Positions 1 through 7,581 of a stretch of DNA of 64,000 nt are shown in pieces. The position numbers and the translations under genes are program-made. Position 1 is the first letter of the stretch, and every line of letters starts with the position of its first letter. Origin of the DNA: Akkermansiaceae bacterium (GTDB lineage Bacteria > Verrucomicrobiota > Verrucomicrobiia > Verrucomicrobiales > Akkermansiaceae); the NCBI GenBank assembly GCA_947462535.1, contig CANHPN010000002.1:62001-126000 (forward strand). The letters run 5' to 3'. The notes beneath the pieces are model-generated. The model did not search any database. It was given only the letters and a program-made list of their open reading frames with translations, and was not told the origin of the DNA.

Positions 1-102
1 CCACGCCAGCTCCGAGAAATCAAACGGCGGAATCAAGCCCGCCACCAGCAAACCGCTGACAACCGCCGCCACGATCCGCATCCATCCCGAGCCGTTTCTC
101 AT
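1..102 (-). CDS. lnt: N-terminal fragment, probable apolipoprotein N-acyltransferase
   Basis: Only the first 34 codons lie inside the window; the frame is open to the left edge. The peptide starts with ATG at 102, has two basic residues (Arg2, Arg9), then a hydrophobic helix (about residues 9-25) followed by the text IPPFDFSELAW. A first membrane helix followed by a PPFD-x(4-5)-W pattern is what is usually seen at the N-terminus of Lnt, the inner-membrane enzyme that adds the third acyl chain to lipoproteins. The catalytic nitrilase-like domain is outside the window, so the identification is an inference from this short segment only. Another polytopic membrane protein is possible. Confidence 0.45.
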   Translation of the reverse strand, partial: MRNGSGWMRIVAAVVSGLLVAGLIPPFDFSELAW

Positions 103-148
103 GCAACGAGCATCACCGGACAGCGCCCGTTGGTCCACTGCGAATCCA

Positions 149-604
149 TCATCCCGGGCTTGAAATACCAAGGAATGGCTTTCGCCAGCGCGGGCCCGGG
201 ATTTTCTCCGTGGGCCGCGAGGCGATGTTTCCGGCATGCAGGCAGCCGAGCTCGGTTTCCACGGCCTCGATGAACTTGGAACGCTCCGCCTGAGAAATGA
301 CCTTCTCACTCTCCGCAGCGATCCACTTCGCGGCCGCGCGTTTATTCATGGTGCCCAGCACGACCTCCCGCACAAAGCTCCCGATCGCCGCGCGGTGACG
401 CAGACGGAATGGATCGGGGTCGCCCAAAGACTGCCGCACCGCCGAATAGCGCGCACAAGACCGCCGGTATGCCCAGGCAAACACGTCCCGCAGATACTCG
501 ACGCGGTTCAAATCGTAAACGCCTAGCAGCCCCCCGATATAGTCGTGCGAATCCACATCGACGAACGATAACGGACAAAGGTTGTAACGAATGAGCGGGG
601 CCAA
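149..604 (-). pseudogene. C-terminal remnant of a Fic family protein
   Basis: The 151-residue reading frame contains the motif region FVDVDSHDYIGGLLGVYDLN followed by a helix with RDVFAWAYRRS and a segment SLGDPDPFRLRHR. This resembles the helical C-terminal part of a subgroup of Fic/DOC proteins. The Fic active-site motif HPFx(D/E)GNxxR should lie upstream, but the frame is closed by a stop just before the TTG start. A short stretch reading RLVVARLL in another frame at about 630-660 may be the frameshifted end of the core. I therefore regard it as a broken gene. A Fic enzyme would AMPylate protein targets; this piece cannot do so without the core. Confidence 0.5.
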
Positions 605-660
605 CGGTCATCATTGCCACCTGCCGGGCGACACAGCAACCGAGCCACGACGAGCCGGTT

Positions 661-845
661 GATTACCGGCACTTGCCCGTGGACGCGCGCAAGGATCTTC
701 GCGCGGATGTCACCACCTCTTCCGCCTCTGCGATGAATTCCCCTGCGGCCGCACTTGTATCAACGGGCTGAAGGAAAATCTAGCGGTCCGCAAGGCCTGG
801 CTGGAAAAGAACGCGCCTGCCGGAAACTCACTCGCGCGGCAGCTA
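661..845 (+). pseudogene. Unrecognised coding remnant
   Basis: Two frames on the plus strand look protein-like and join by a one-base shift near 708: first DYRHLPVDARKDLRAD, then a segment containing HHLFRLCDEFPCGR and a helix LKENLAVRKAWLEKNA that runs into the proA 3' end. No start codon, no complete domain and no recognised family. It abuts the Fic remnant, so the 149-845 stretch appears to be a patchwork of decayed genes. Low confidence; it could be chance. Confidence 0.2.
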
Positions 846-2090
846 GCCTTTCACCTGTCCGTTCCCGCGGACGCGGTACTGGTAGCTGGTGAGTTCACGC
901 AAGCCCATCGGACCGCGGGCGTGAAGCTTGTCAGTGGAGATGCCGATTTCCGCGCCGAAGCCGAACTCGCCGCCGTCGGCGAAGCGGGTGGAGACGTTGT
1001 GGAAAACGCAGGCGGAATCCACCTCCCGCATGAACCGTTCGGCTGCCAGATGATCCGTGGTGACGATGACATCGGTGTGGTGCGAGCCGTATTGGTTGAT
1101 GTGGGCGACGGCTTCTTCGAGCGAGCCGACGATTTTGATGGAGAGAATGAGGTCGAGGTATTCGGTGCTCCAGTCTTCCTCTGTGGCGGGAAGGATGTCC
1201 GCGAGATGCTTGCGGGTTTCATCACAACCGCGGAGCTCGACATTCTTCGCGCGCAGGACGGCGGCGACTTTCGGGAGGAACGAATCGGCGATCTCACGGT
1301 GGACGAGCAGGGTTTCCAGCGCGTTGCAGACGCCGCATTTGTGGGTCTTGGAATTCACGGTTAGGGCGACGGCCATCTCCTGGTCCGCGGCGGCATCGGC
1401 GAAGAGATGGCAGATGCCGTCGTAGTGCTTGATCACGGGCATGCGGGCGAGCGAGACGACGGTCTCTATCAAACCCTTGCCGCCGCGCGGGATGATGAGG
1501 TCGAGCCACTTATCCATGCCTGCCAGAACGGCGACGCTCTCACGGTCGGTGAAAGGGATGAGCTGGATCGCGTGCTCGGGCGCGCCGGCTTGGGCGAGGG
1601 CATCCGCGATGGCGACGTTCGAATGAAGCGCCTCGCTGCCGCCGCGGAGGATGGTCGCGTTGCCGGTCTTGAAACACAGCACGGCGGCGTCCGCGGTGAC
1701 GTTCGGTCGGCTTTCGTAAATGATGCCGATGGTGCCGATGGGCACGCGGATCTGCTCGATGTGAATGCCATTAGGACGTTCCCATGCATCCAGAATCTGC
1801 CCGACGGGATCAGGCAGCTTGGCGACCTGGTCGATGCCAGCCGCCATCGCCTCGATGCGTTTCTCATCGAGCATGAGCCGATCGAGCATGGCGCTTGAAA
1901 GTCCTTTTTCCCGTCCCGCTTCGAGATCCTTCGCGTTTGCAGCCAGCAATTCCGGCACCCGCTGGCGTATGGCGGCGGCCATCTCGCGGAGAATCGTGTT
2001 CTTTTCGTCGCTGGAAAGCTGGGCGAGTTTATACGCAGCCGCACGCGCTTGGCGGCCCATTTGATGGATGGTTTCCTGAATGCTGGACAC
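843..2090 (-). CDS. proA: Gamma-glutamyl phosphate reductase
   Basis: A cytoplasmic enzyme of proline biosynthesis: NADPH-dependent reduction of L-glutamyl 5-phosphate to glutamate 5-semialdehyde. The 415-residue length is typical for ProA. It belongs to the aldehyde dehydrogenase superfamily; the nucleotide-binding core includes YESRPNVTADAA (about 125-136) and the catalytic cysteine is Cys255 in GVCNALETLL. The C-terminal GPMGLRELTSYQYRVRGNG is typical of the family. It stands alone: proB is not adjacent. It is divergent from the amino acid ABC transporter, with 96 bases between the two starts. There is no clear ribosome binding site ahead of the ATG. Confidence 0.96.
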   Translation of the reverse strand: MSSIQETIHQMGRQARAAAYKLAQLSSDEKNTILREMAAAIRQRVPELLAANAKDLEAGREKGLSSAMLDRLMLDEKRIEAMAAGIDQVAKLPDPVGQILDAWERPNGIHIEQIRVPIGTIGIIYESRPNVTADAAVLCFKTGNATILRGGSEALHSNVAIADALAQAGAPEHAIQLIPFTDRESVAVLAGMDKWLDLIIPRGGKGLIETVVSLARMPVIKHYDGICHLFADAAADQEMAVALTVNSKTHKCGVCNALETLLVHREIADSFLPKVAAVLRAKNVELRGCDETRKHLADILPATEEDWSTEYLDLILSIKIVGSLEEAVAHINQYGSHHTDVIVTTDHLAAERFMREVDSACVFHNVSTRFADGGEFGFGAEIGISTDKLHARGPMGLRELTSYQYRVRGNGQVKG

Positions 2091-2186
2091 GCGAGGAACC
2101 TATGCCGGAGGGACCCGCACTCAAGGCGCAATTGCCGCCCGTAAAACCGCACTTCCGCTCGGCGCGTTTCAAGCTACCGTCGCGCC

Positions 2187-2990
2187 ATGATTTGCCGCCG
2201 CCGTTTTTTGATCGCCACCGCGTGCGTTTTCGCCGGCTTCGGATGCGGCGGGAGATCCAACAGTTCCGGCAAGGGCGCGGTGCTGCGCGTGGGGATGGAT
2301 CTGAGCTATCCGCCTTTCGAAATGCAGGACAAAACGGGGACTCCGGACGGCGTCAGCGTGAAACTCGCCGAGGCGCTCGCCGCAGATCTCGGGCGGCCAC
2401 TCAAGATCGTGCCGATGGAATTCTCCGGCCTGATTCCCGCACTCAAGACGGGCAACATCGATCTGATTCTCTCATCGATGACCGCCACCGACGAACGCCG
2501 CCAATCGATCGATTTTTCAAATCCATACGCCTTCACCGGCCTCGCGCTGCTGGTGCGGAAGGACTCGGATATCCAGTCGGTCGAGGATTTGAAAAAGCCG
2601 GGCCGCTCGGTCACGGCCAAGGCCGCCACGACCGGCGAGACTTGGGCGATCAAAAATCTACCAGGCGCGAACCGGGTGGTGTTCGAGGACCAGACGGCCT
2701 GCGTGTTAGAAGTCGTGCAGGGCCGGGCGGACGCGTTCATTTACGACCAGCTCAGCATTTACCGGTACGCCGAGGAAAACAAGGCGACCACCCGCGGCTT
2801 GTTGAAGCCGTTCGTCGATGAGTCATGGGCCATCGGCATCGCCAAGGGCAACGACGCTCTGCTCTCACAGGTCAATGCCTTCCTCGACGAGTTTCGCAAG
2901 CAGGACGGCTTCGGGAAACTCGGCGAACGCTATTTGCGGGACGAGAAGAAGTTCCTCGAAGCCTCCGGAATCCCGTTCATCCTGCGCTAA
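2187..2990 (+). CDS. Polar amino acid ABC transporter, substrate-binding lipoprotein
   Basis: A 267-residue family 3 solute-binding protein. The N-terminus has basic residues (MICRRRFL) followed by a hydrophobic stretch ending in GFGC, so Cys20 is a possible lipidation site although the lipobox is not canonical. The mature part shows the family hallmark GMDLSYPPFEM near the start, FSGLIPALKTGNIDLILSSM (ligand lobe) and DQLSIYRYAE. It should capture an amino acid outside the inner membrane and deliver it to the permease encoded next. The stop codon abuts the permease ATG (TAAATG), so the genes are co-transcribed. The amino acid transported cannot be read from the sequence. Confidence 0.92.
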   Translation: MICRRRFLIATACVFAGFGCGGRSNSSGKGAVLRVGMDLSYPPFEMQDKTGTPDGVSVKLAEALAADLGRPLKIVPMEFSGLIPALKTGNIDLILSSMTATDERRQSIDFSNPYAFTGLALLVRKDSDIQSVEDLKKPGRSVTAKAATTGETWAIKNLPGANRVVFEDQTACVLEVVQGRADAFIYDQLSIYRYAEENKATTRGLLKPFVDESWAIGIAKGNDALLSQVNAFLDEFRKQDGFGKLGERYLRDEKKFLEASGIPFILR

Positions 2991-3767
2991 ATGACCCGCC
3001 GCCAGCTGATCGCCAACGTGCTTGTCGCCCTCGCGCTGGTCGCGTTGGCCGGCTGGCTGTTCACGGTGGTGTTCGCGATGTTAGGCACGCGGACGGATTG
3101 GTCGAAGGCGTGGGAATACCGGGAAACCCTGTGGCGCGGCTGGCTGGTCACCTTGCAGATTTCCTTCGCGGCCTTGTTAGGGAGTATCTGCTTCGGGCTG
3201 CTCTTCATGCTCGGCCAGCGCTCGCCGCTGGTGGTGGTGCGCTGGACATGCCGGGCGTTTTTGGAATTCGTGCGCGACACGCCGCTGCTGGTGCATCTGC
3301 TGTTCGGTTATTTCGTGATCTTCGCGCCATTGATCTCGCGGCCGCTCGGCGAGCAGGGATTCGATGACAAGCTGATCATCGGCGTGCTGCTCCTATCCGT
3401 TTTCGAGGGTGCCTACCTCGGCGAAATCCTGCGTGGCGGCGTCGAGAGCATCCCGCGGACGCAGTGGGAATCCGCACGCGCGGTGGGGTTCAGCCCGTTC
3501 CAAGTCTATCGCTATGTGATCTTTCCGCAAGCCTTGCGCCGGGTGCTGCCGGCGATGGCGGGCCTGTTCGTCTCGCTAATCAAGGATTCGTCGCTGCTCA
3601 ACGTCATCGGCGTGGCGGAGTATTTCTATAACACCAAGAATTTCATCTCCCGCTCTTACGCCGGGCTGGAGGGCTACGTGCCGCTGGCGCTGGGCTATTT
3701 GATCCTCACGCTGCCGGTCGCGTGGCTGTCGCACTGGTTGGAAAAACGCTTCCGTCATGAAACTTGA
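2991..3767 (+). CDS. Polar amino acid ABC transporter, permease
   Basis: A 258-residue inner-membrane permease of the HisM/GlnP type. Hydrophobic segments occur at about residues 7-27, 53-75, 83-105, 120-138 and 222-242. The cytoplasmic coupling EAA loop is visible around ESARAVGFSPFQVYRYVIFP. It begins directly after the binding-protein stop codon and overlaps the ATPase gene by 11 bases, so all three are translated from one operon. A long first periplasmic-side segment (about 30-50) lies between the first two helices. Confidence 0.93.
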   Translation: MTRRQLIANVLVALALVALAGWLFTVVFAMLGTRTDWSKAWEYRETLWRGWLVTLQISFAALLGSICFGLLFMLGQRSPLVVVRWTCRAFLEFVRDTPLLVHLLFGYFVIFAPLISRPLGEQGFDDKLIIGVLLLSVFEGAYLGEILRGGVESIPRTQWESARAVGFSPFQVYRYVIFPQALRRVLPAMAGLFVSLIKDSSLLNVIGVAEYFYNTKNFISRSYAGLEGYVPLALGYLILTLPVAWLSHWLEKRFRHET

Positions 3768-4488
3768 AGTCACCAGCCTGACGAAATGTTACGGCAAGAC
3801 CCGCGCGCTCGACGGGCTTTCGCTGGCCGTGGAAAGCTCGCGCGTGCTGGTCCTCATCGGCCCGTCCGGAGGCGGGAAAAGCACGCTGCTGCGCGTGCTC
3901 GGCGGCCTGGAAATCCCCGATGCCGGCACGGTGAAAATCAACGGCGCCCCGCTTCTATCAGACGCCGCGGCGCTCCAAACGTATCGCCGGAAAAACGGGT
4001 TTCTCTTCCAGCAGTTCAACCTCTTTCCCCATCTCACCGCACGGAAGAACATCGCGCTGCCGTTGGAGAAAGTGCTCGGCCACTCGCCCGCCGAAGCGCA
4101 TGAAATGGCGGAACAGGCGCTCGCCCGATTCAGCTTGCTCGACCACGCCGACAAGCTGCCCGCGCAGTTGTCCGGCGGCCAGCAACAGCGCGTCGGCATC
4201 GCCCGTGCGGTGGCACGCCCGCCGGAAATCCTGTTTCTCGACGAACCTACCTCAGCACTCGATCCCGAGATGACCGCGGAGGTGCTGGAACTCATCCAGG
4301 AACTCGCGGAAGCCGGCCAGGACATCATTCTCAGCACCCACGAAATGGGGTTCGCCCGCGCCGTGGCGGATCAGGTCGCGTTCGTGGCGGCGGGGAAAAT
4401 CGAGGAGGTCTCGCCGCCGGCCAGCTTGTTCGGCACGCCGCAATCCGCACTTTGCCAGCGCTTCCTGTCGCGGGTAATGCGGTATTGA
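3757..4488 (+). CDS. Polar amino acid ABC transporter, ATP-binding protein
   Basis: A 243-residue ATPase of the GlnQ/HisP group. Walker A is GPSGGGKS (35-42), the signature is LSGGQQQR, Walker B with the following D-loop reads LFLDEPTSALDPE, and the switch histidine is in STHEMGFA. It powers uptake with the permease and binding protein encoded immediately upstream. The start ATG lies inside the 3' end of the permease gene (11-base overlap). Length and motif order are normal for a polar amino acid transporter ATPase. Confidence 0.95.
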   Translation: MKLEVTSLTKCYGKTRALDGLSLAVESSRVLVLIGPSGGGKSTLLRVLGGLEIPDAGTVKINGAPLLSDAAALQTYRRKNGFLFQQFNLFPHLTARKNIALPLEKVLGHSPAEAHEMAEQALARFSLLDHADKLPAQLSGGQQQRVGIARAVARPPEILFLDEPTSALDPEMTAEVLELIQELAEAGQDIILSTHEMGFARAVADQVAFVAAGKIEEVSPPASLFGTPQSALCQRFLSRVMRY

Positions 4489-4563
4489 GACACGGCAAAT
4501 ATATTAAGTGATGTTTACAATATCCGCTTGCAGGGCCGGGAAATTGGCGTATCAAAAATCTCG

Positions 4564-4740
4564 ATGAAAATAATTCTCCTAATCACGGTTTCCGCTGCGG
4601 CCATGTTTTTCAGTTCCTGCAATACGATGATCGGCCTCGGCCGTGACATGCGGATGGGCGGTGAAGGCTTGGAAAAAACCGCGAACAAGGCCACGGGCGA
4701 CTCCTCTGGTGGCGACACTTCCGGCGCTCCGGTTTACTGA
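4564..4740 (+). CDS. Entericidin-like small lipoprotein
   Basis: A 58-residue peptide when started at ATG 4564; an upstream in-frame start would put 12 hydrophilic residues ahead of the signal peptide, so I prefer the internal ATG. The signal peptide MKIILLITVSAAAMFFSSC ends in a lipobox-like FSSC, and the mature part reads CNTMIGLGRDMRMGGEGLEK, matching the EcnA/EcnB pattern (C-N-T, G-x-G-x-D, GGE). Entericidins are small cell-envelope lipoproteins. There is no paired second copy here. A strong terminator follows immediately. Confidence 0.75.
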   Translation: MKIILLITVSAAAMFFSSCNTMIGLGRDMRMGGEGLEKTANKATGDSSGGDTSGAPVY

Positions 4741-4752
4741 GCCCATTTCAAC

Positions 4753-4794
4753 AAAACGGCGTCCTCTCGCAATTCGCGGGAGGACGCCGTTTTT
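4753..4794. terminator. Rho-independent terminator, bidirectional
   Basis: An 18-base stem with a 5-base loop: AAAACGGCGTCCTCTCGC pairs with GCGGGAGGACGCCGTTTT with one mismatch, and is flanked by A and T runs. It lies between two convergent genes (the small lipoprotein and the minus-strand membrane protein) and can serve both. Confidence 0.9.
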
Positions 4795-4808
4795 GCGTTG
4801 AGAGGAAA

Positions 4809-5414
4809 TCAATACCCGCGCCAGAAGGCGAAAGCGCAGACAAGCGTCGCAATCCCGTAGCCGAGGCCGGCGAGGGAATACAGCGTCCAGCGCTTTTGGT
4901 CGGCGGTCACCCAAGTCACCGCGTCGCGGAAAAGGTAGGGCATGCCGACCCAGAACAGCGAGGCGGTCAGCATGGCGTAGGCGAAAATCGGCACCAGCAG
5001 GCGCGATGAAGGGTCCTTGAGAAATGCAGCTCCCAGCAGCGGCGCGGCGGCCATCAGCCCGAGCAGGCCGAGCGCGCGGACGGCGAGGAAATCCCGCACG
5101 CTGATGCAGACGAGCACCAGCGAGACCGGGACCAGGATTTGCAGAAGCCCCTTGGCGCTGTTGAACTCGCCCAAGTCCATCGTCAGCGCGCTGAGCTTGC
5201 CGAGACCGGTCGGCGCGATGAGCAGCCAGAACCAAGCGAGGCCGATTCCCAACAGAATCTGCCCGATGTTCTGGTTGCGCGGGAATTTCTTTAGGAAATC
5301 CTGCACGGCCGCCGGCTTCGCCAGCATCAGTGCGTGAACGCCGATCAACCAGATAGCCAGCACCAGGCCGGTGGTGAAAAGCGGCAGGAGTTGGTAAGGG
5401 TGCATCGGATCCAT
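4809..5414 (-). CDS. Polytopic membrane protein, unknown function
   Basis: A 201-residue protein, mostly hydrophobic, with about five or six predicted membrane helices (around 12-32, 46-66, 88-104, 110-130, 138-158 and 178-196). Between the first helices is a polar loop with KKFPRNQNIGQ. I do not recognise a family motif. It ends at the shared terminator downstream and is divergent from the pRiA4b-type gene with about 210 bases between the starts, which must hold both promoters. Confidence 0.7.
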   Translation of the reverse strand: MDPMHPYQLLPLFTTGLVLAIWLIGVHALMLAKPAAVQDFLKKFPRNQNIGQILLGIGLAWFWLLIAPTGLGKLSALTMDLGEFNSAKGLLQILVPVSLVLVCISVRDFLAVRALGLLGLMAAAPLLGAAFLKDPSSRLLVPIFAYAMLTASLFWVGMPYLFRDAVTWVTADQKRWTLYSLAGLGYGIATLVCAFAFWRGY

Positions 5415-5624
5415 GCGGCCACCGGACTACGGCGCGGAGCAGGAACATTCAAGCGCCATCTCTCCGACGATTTGTTGGCGGCGGTTCTTTCTTGATGGCG
5501 GAGCACTTCACGCAGTGGAAAGGTCGGCTTCCATTTCTCACTCCGCCACGAACCGCGGCACGCGGGGAAAATCCACAGGAATTCCGATTTGATTTTTTCC
5601 GCGCAGCATCCACAAGCTCGCGGC

Positions 5625-6182
5625 ATGGCGAAGGCAAAGGACGAAAACCGGGTGGTGGTGAAGGTGTTTCTCTACGGAATCCAACCGCAGATTTGGCGAC
5701 GCTTCTCGATTTCTGCGGACATCACATTCATCGAGTTCAGCGACGCGATCCAGTCAGTGATGGGCTGGGATAACAAGAGCCCGCACGAGTTCCGCCATGG
5801 CAAGGGCAAGCGGCTCGTCGACGTGATCGGGCCGATCGGTCTGGAAGACCAGACGGCGGGCGAGTTCCAGGATGAGGCTGTGCTGAAGGTCAAGGATTTC
5901 CTCGGCAAACGCCGACTGCCAATTCGGATTCTCTATCGCTACGATTTCGCCGACGAGTGGATCCACGAGATCGTTTTCGAAAAATGGGCCGCCGGTGAAG
6001 GCGGGCCGGAAGTGCTCGAAGGCGAGCGCGCCTGCCCGCCGGAGGATTTTGGCGGCACCTTCCAATACATGCAGGCGCTGCACGGCGAAATCGAGTGGGC
6101 GCATCCGGGATACGATCCCGAGGCATTCGATCCGAAGGCGGTTAGCTTCGAGCAGAAAAAGGCGGTGAAGAAGCGAAAGTGA
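5625..6182 (+). CDS. Plasmid pRiA4b ORF-3 family protein
   Basis: The ATG at 5625 gives 185 residues; an earlier in-frame start would add 12 residues. The opening VKVFLYGIQPQIWRRF is the hallmark of the pRiA4b ORF-3 family (PF07929), followed by the FIEFSDAIQSVMGWDNKSPH segment and the later motif FADEWIHEIVFEK and YPPED-like text ACPPEDFGGT. Family members are small cytoplasmic proteins of unknown function. The C-terminal tail is rich in lysine. Confidence 0.85.
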   Translation: MAKAKDENRVVVKVFLYGIQPQIWRRFSISADITFIEFSDAIQSVMGWDNKSPHEFRHGKGKRLVDVIGPIGLEDQTAGEFQDEAVLKVKDFLGKRRLPIRILYRYDFADEWIHEIVFEKWAAGEGGPEVLEGERACPPEDFGGTFQYMQALHGEIEWAHPGYDPEAFDPKAVSFEQKKAVKKRK

Positions 6183-6376
6183 AAGAGGCACCGCGATCCG
6201 TGAGTGTGGCCGGATCGCACCGATTTGCTCTTCCGCCCACTCGAGAATCAAACCACCGACGCCCCGGCCCAACGCGCCGAAAAAGCCGCCCTCCGCGCCA
6301 AGTTCACCGCCTACGAGCTTCCCGCCGACCTCGGCGAGAATGATGTTTTCAGCGCGGATACCCGTGCTCGTCAGTC

Positions 6377-7117
6377 TCACGCTCCGATTCCCGCGCACGC
6401 GGCTTTCACTGCGGCCACGTGGGCGGCGACTCTCAGTCGGAGCGGCGCGTGGCTGGGGGTCTCGAAGGTGAAGGAAACGGGGCAGCTCATTTTCGCCAGA
6501 TAGATGGCCTCCGGCCAGCCTTCGGGCAGGTCGGGCTCGGCGGCGTGATAGATCCAGCCGGGCTCGCGCGAGTCGTGACCGTCGATTTCCGGTCCGGCCT
6601 CCGGCGGGAACCACGGGCTCACCGCCTCAAGGATGAGGCGCGCGCGCTGCGGATCATCTTCTCCCAGATTGATCTCATAGAAGTAGAAGCCCGTAGTTTC
6701 CCAGTCCTCGTGCAGGGAAATGAACAGGTCCGGCGTGGGCCGCGCGTCGAGCCAAAGCGCGTGGGCGACGACTTCCAGCGTGGCGCGCTGCCAATAATCG
6801 CGGTTCAGGTCCACCCCACCGGCGTTTTCGCGGGTAACGGCGGCGAGACCGGAGGGATTGAGCGCGGGACAGAGCGACCAATCGACCGCGGGATTGAAAA
6901 AACCCTCGCGCATGAGTTCGAGCAGCGCGAGCGGCCCGGCGGGCTCGTCGCCATGAATCCCGGCTGACAGATAGACGCGCGGCCCGGCACCGGGGCGCTC
7001 CCAGGCTACGAGCGGTCCGCTCTCCAGATCCGCGAGCAGCGTGGGCGTGAATCCCGCCGCTTCCGCCACCTCGCGGAACGCGGTCAGGTAATGCTGCCAA
7101 TCGAATACCTCGCTCAT
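6377..7117 (-). CDS. M14-type zinc carboxypeptidase / succinylglutamate desuccinylase-like protein
   Basis: About 246 residues from ATG 7117 (ATG 7129 is an alternative). Motifs include SAGIHGDEPAGPLALLEL, which supplies the zinc ligands His and Glu (HxxE), then NPSGLAAVTRENAGGVDLNRD with the DxNR substrate-binding pattern, and LHEDWETTGFY, which contributes the third His ligand and the Glu. These are hallmarks of the M14/AstE superfamily. It would hydrolyse an amide or peptide bond in the cytoplasm. The 5' region abuts a decayed dienelactone hydrolase gene, so any longer N-terminus read from that frame is not real. Confidence 0.85.
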   Translation of the reverse strand: MSEVFDWQHYLTAFREVAEAAGFTPTLLADLESGPLVAWERPGAGPRVYLSAGIHGDEPAGPLALLELMREGFFNPAVDWSLCPALNPSGLAAVTRENAGGVDLNRDYWQRATLEVVAHALWLDARPTPDLFISLHEDWETTGFYFYEINLGEDDPQRARLILEAVSPWFPPEAGPEIDGHDSREPGWIYHAAEPDLPEGWPEAIYLAKMSCPVSFTFETPSHAPLRLRVAAHVAAVKAACAGIGA

Positions 7118-7145
7118 CGCCGGAAGCATGCGGACCCTGGATCCA

Positions 7146-7430
7146 TTTGAAAAGCTCGACGAAAAACGACTGAATCGCCACCCATGAGCGGCGGTCGGCG
7201 GCCTCGTTGTAGGCAGCACCCTTGCTGTTGTCATCGCTCGCTTCCTTGTGGGTGAAACTGTGGATGACCCCGCTGTAGAAAACAATCTGCCAGTCCGCCT
7301 TGGCATCGGTCATTTCCTGGTGGAAAGCGGCGAGCTGCCCGGCCGGGCACCTGCTAGTCGCCGCATCGTCATAAACATCGCAGCCCTCCGGAGTCGCGCC
7401 GCCTTGCTGATAGGTGACGGGTTTCTCCAC
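7146..7430 (-). pseudogene. C-terminal remnant of a dienelactone hydrolase family protein
   Basis: The frame contains PAGQLAAFHQEMTDAKADWQ, FYSGVIHSFT with the catalytic His, GAAYNEAADRRSW and SFFVELF, all from the C-terminal third of a dienelactone hydrolase. The nucleophile region (GxCxGG) and the first two thirds are missing and no family-like sequence follows past about 7146, where the frame runs into the next gene. It is a broken gene of alpha/beta hydrolase type. Confidence 0.7.
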
Positions 7431-7581
7431 CAGCTTGGCCTAGACGCTGGTGACGAGGGAGAGAGCGGGAACGAGGGTGTTTCGTAAATTTCACGCACTC
7501 GTGCAAAGACCCGGAATCCGGTTCAGTCAAATTCCTAAATGGCTCTTGGAGGAAGAGCAGACTGAAGTCCTGGACTAGATT

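Noticed and set aside
6204-6376. Plus-strand text FRPLENQTTDAPAQRAEKAA that might be a gene fragment
   Set aside because: No start, no family resemblance, and the minus-strand reading of the same bases is equally protein-like, so neither can be supported.
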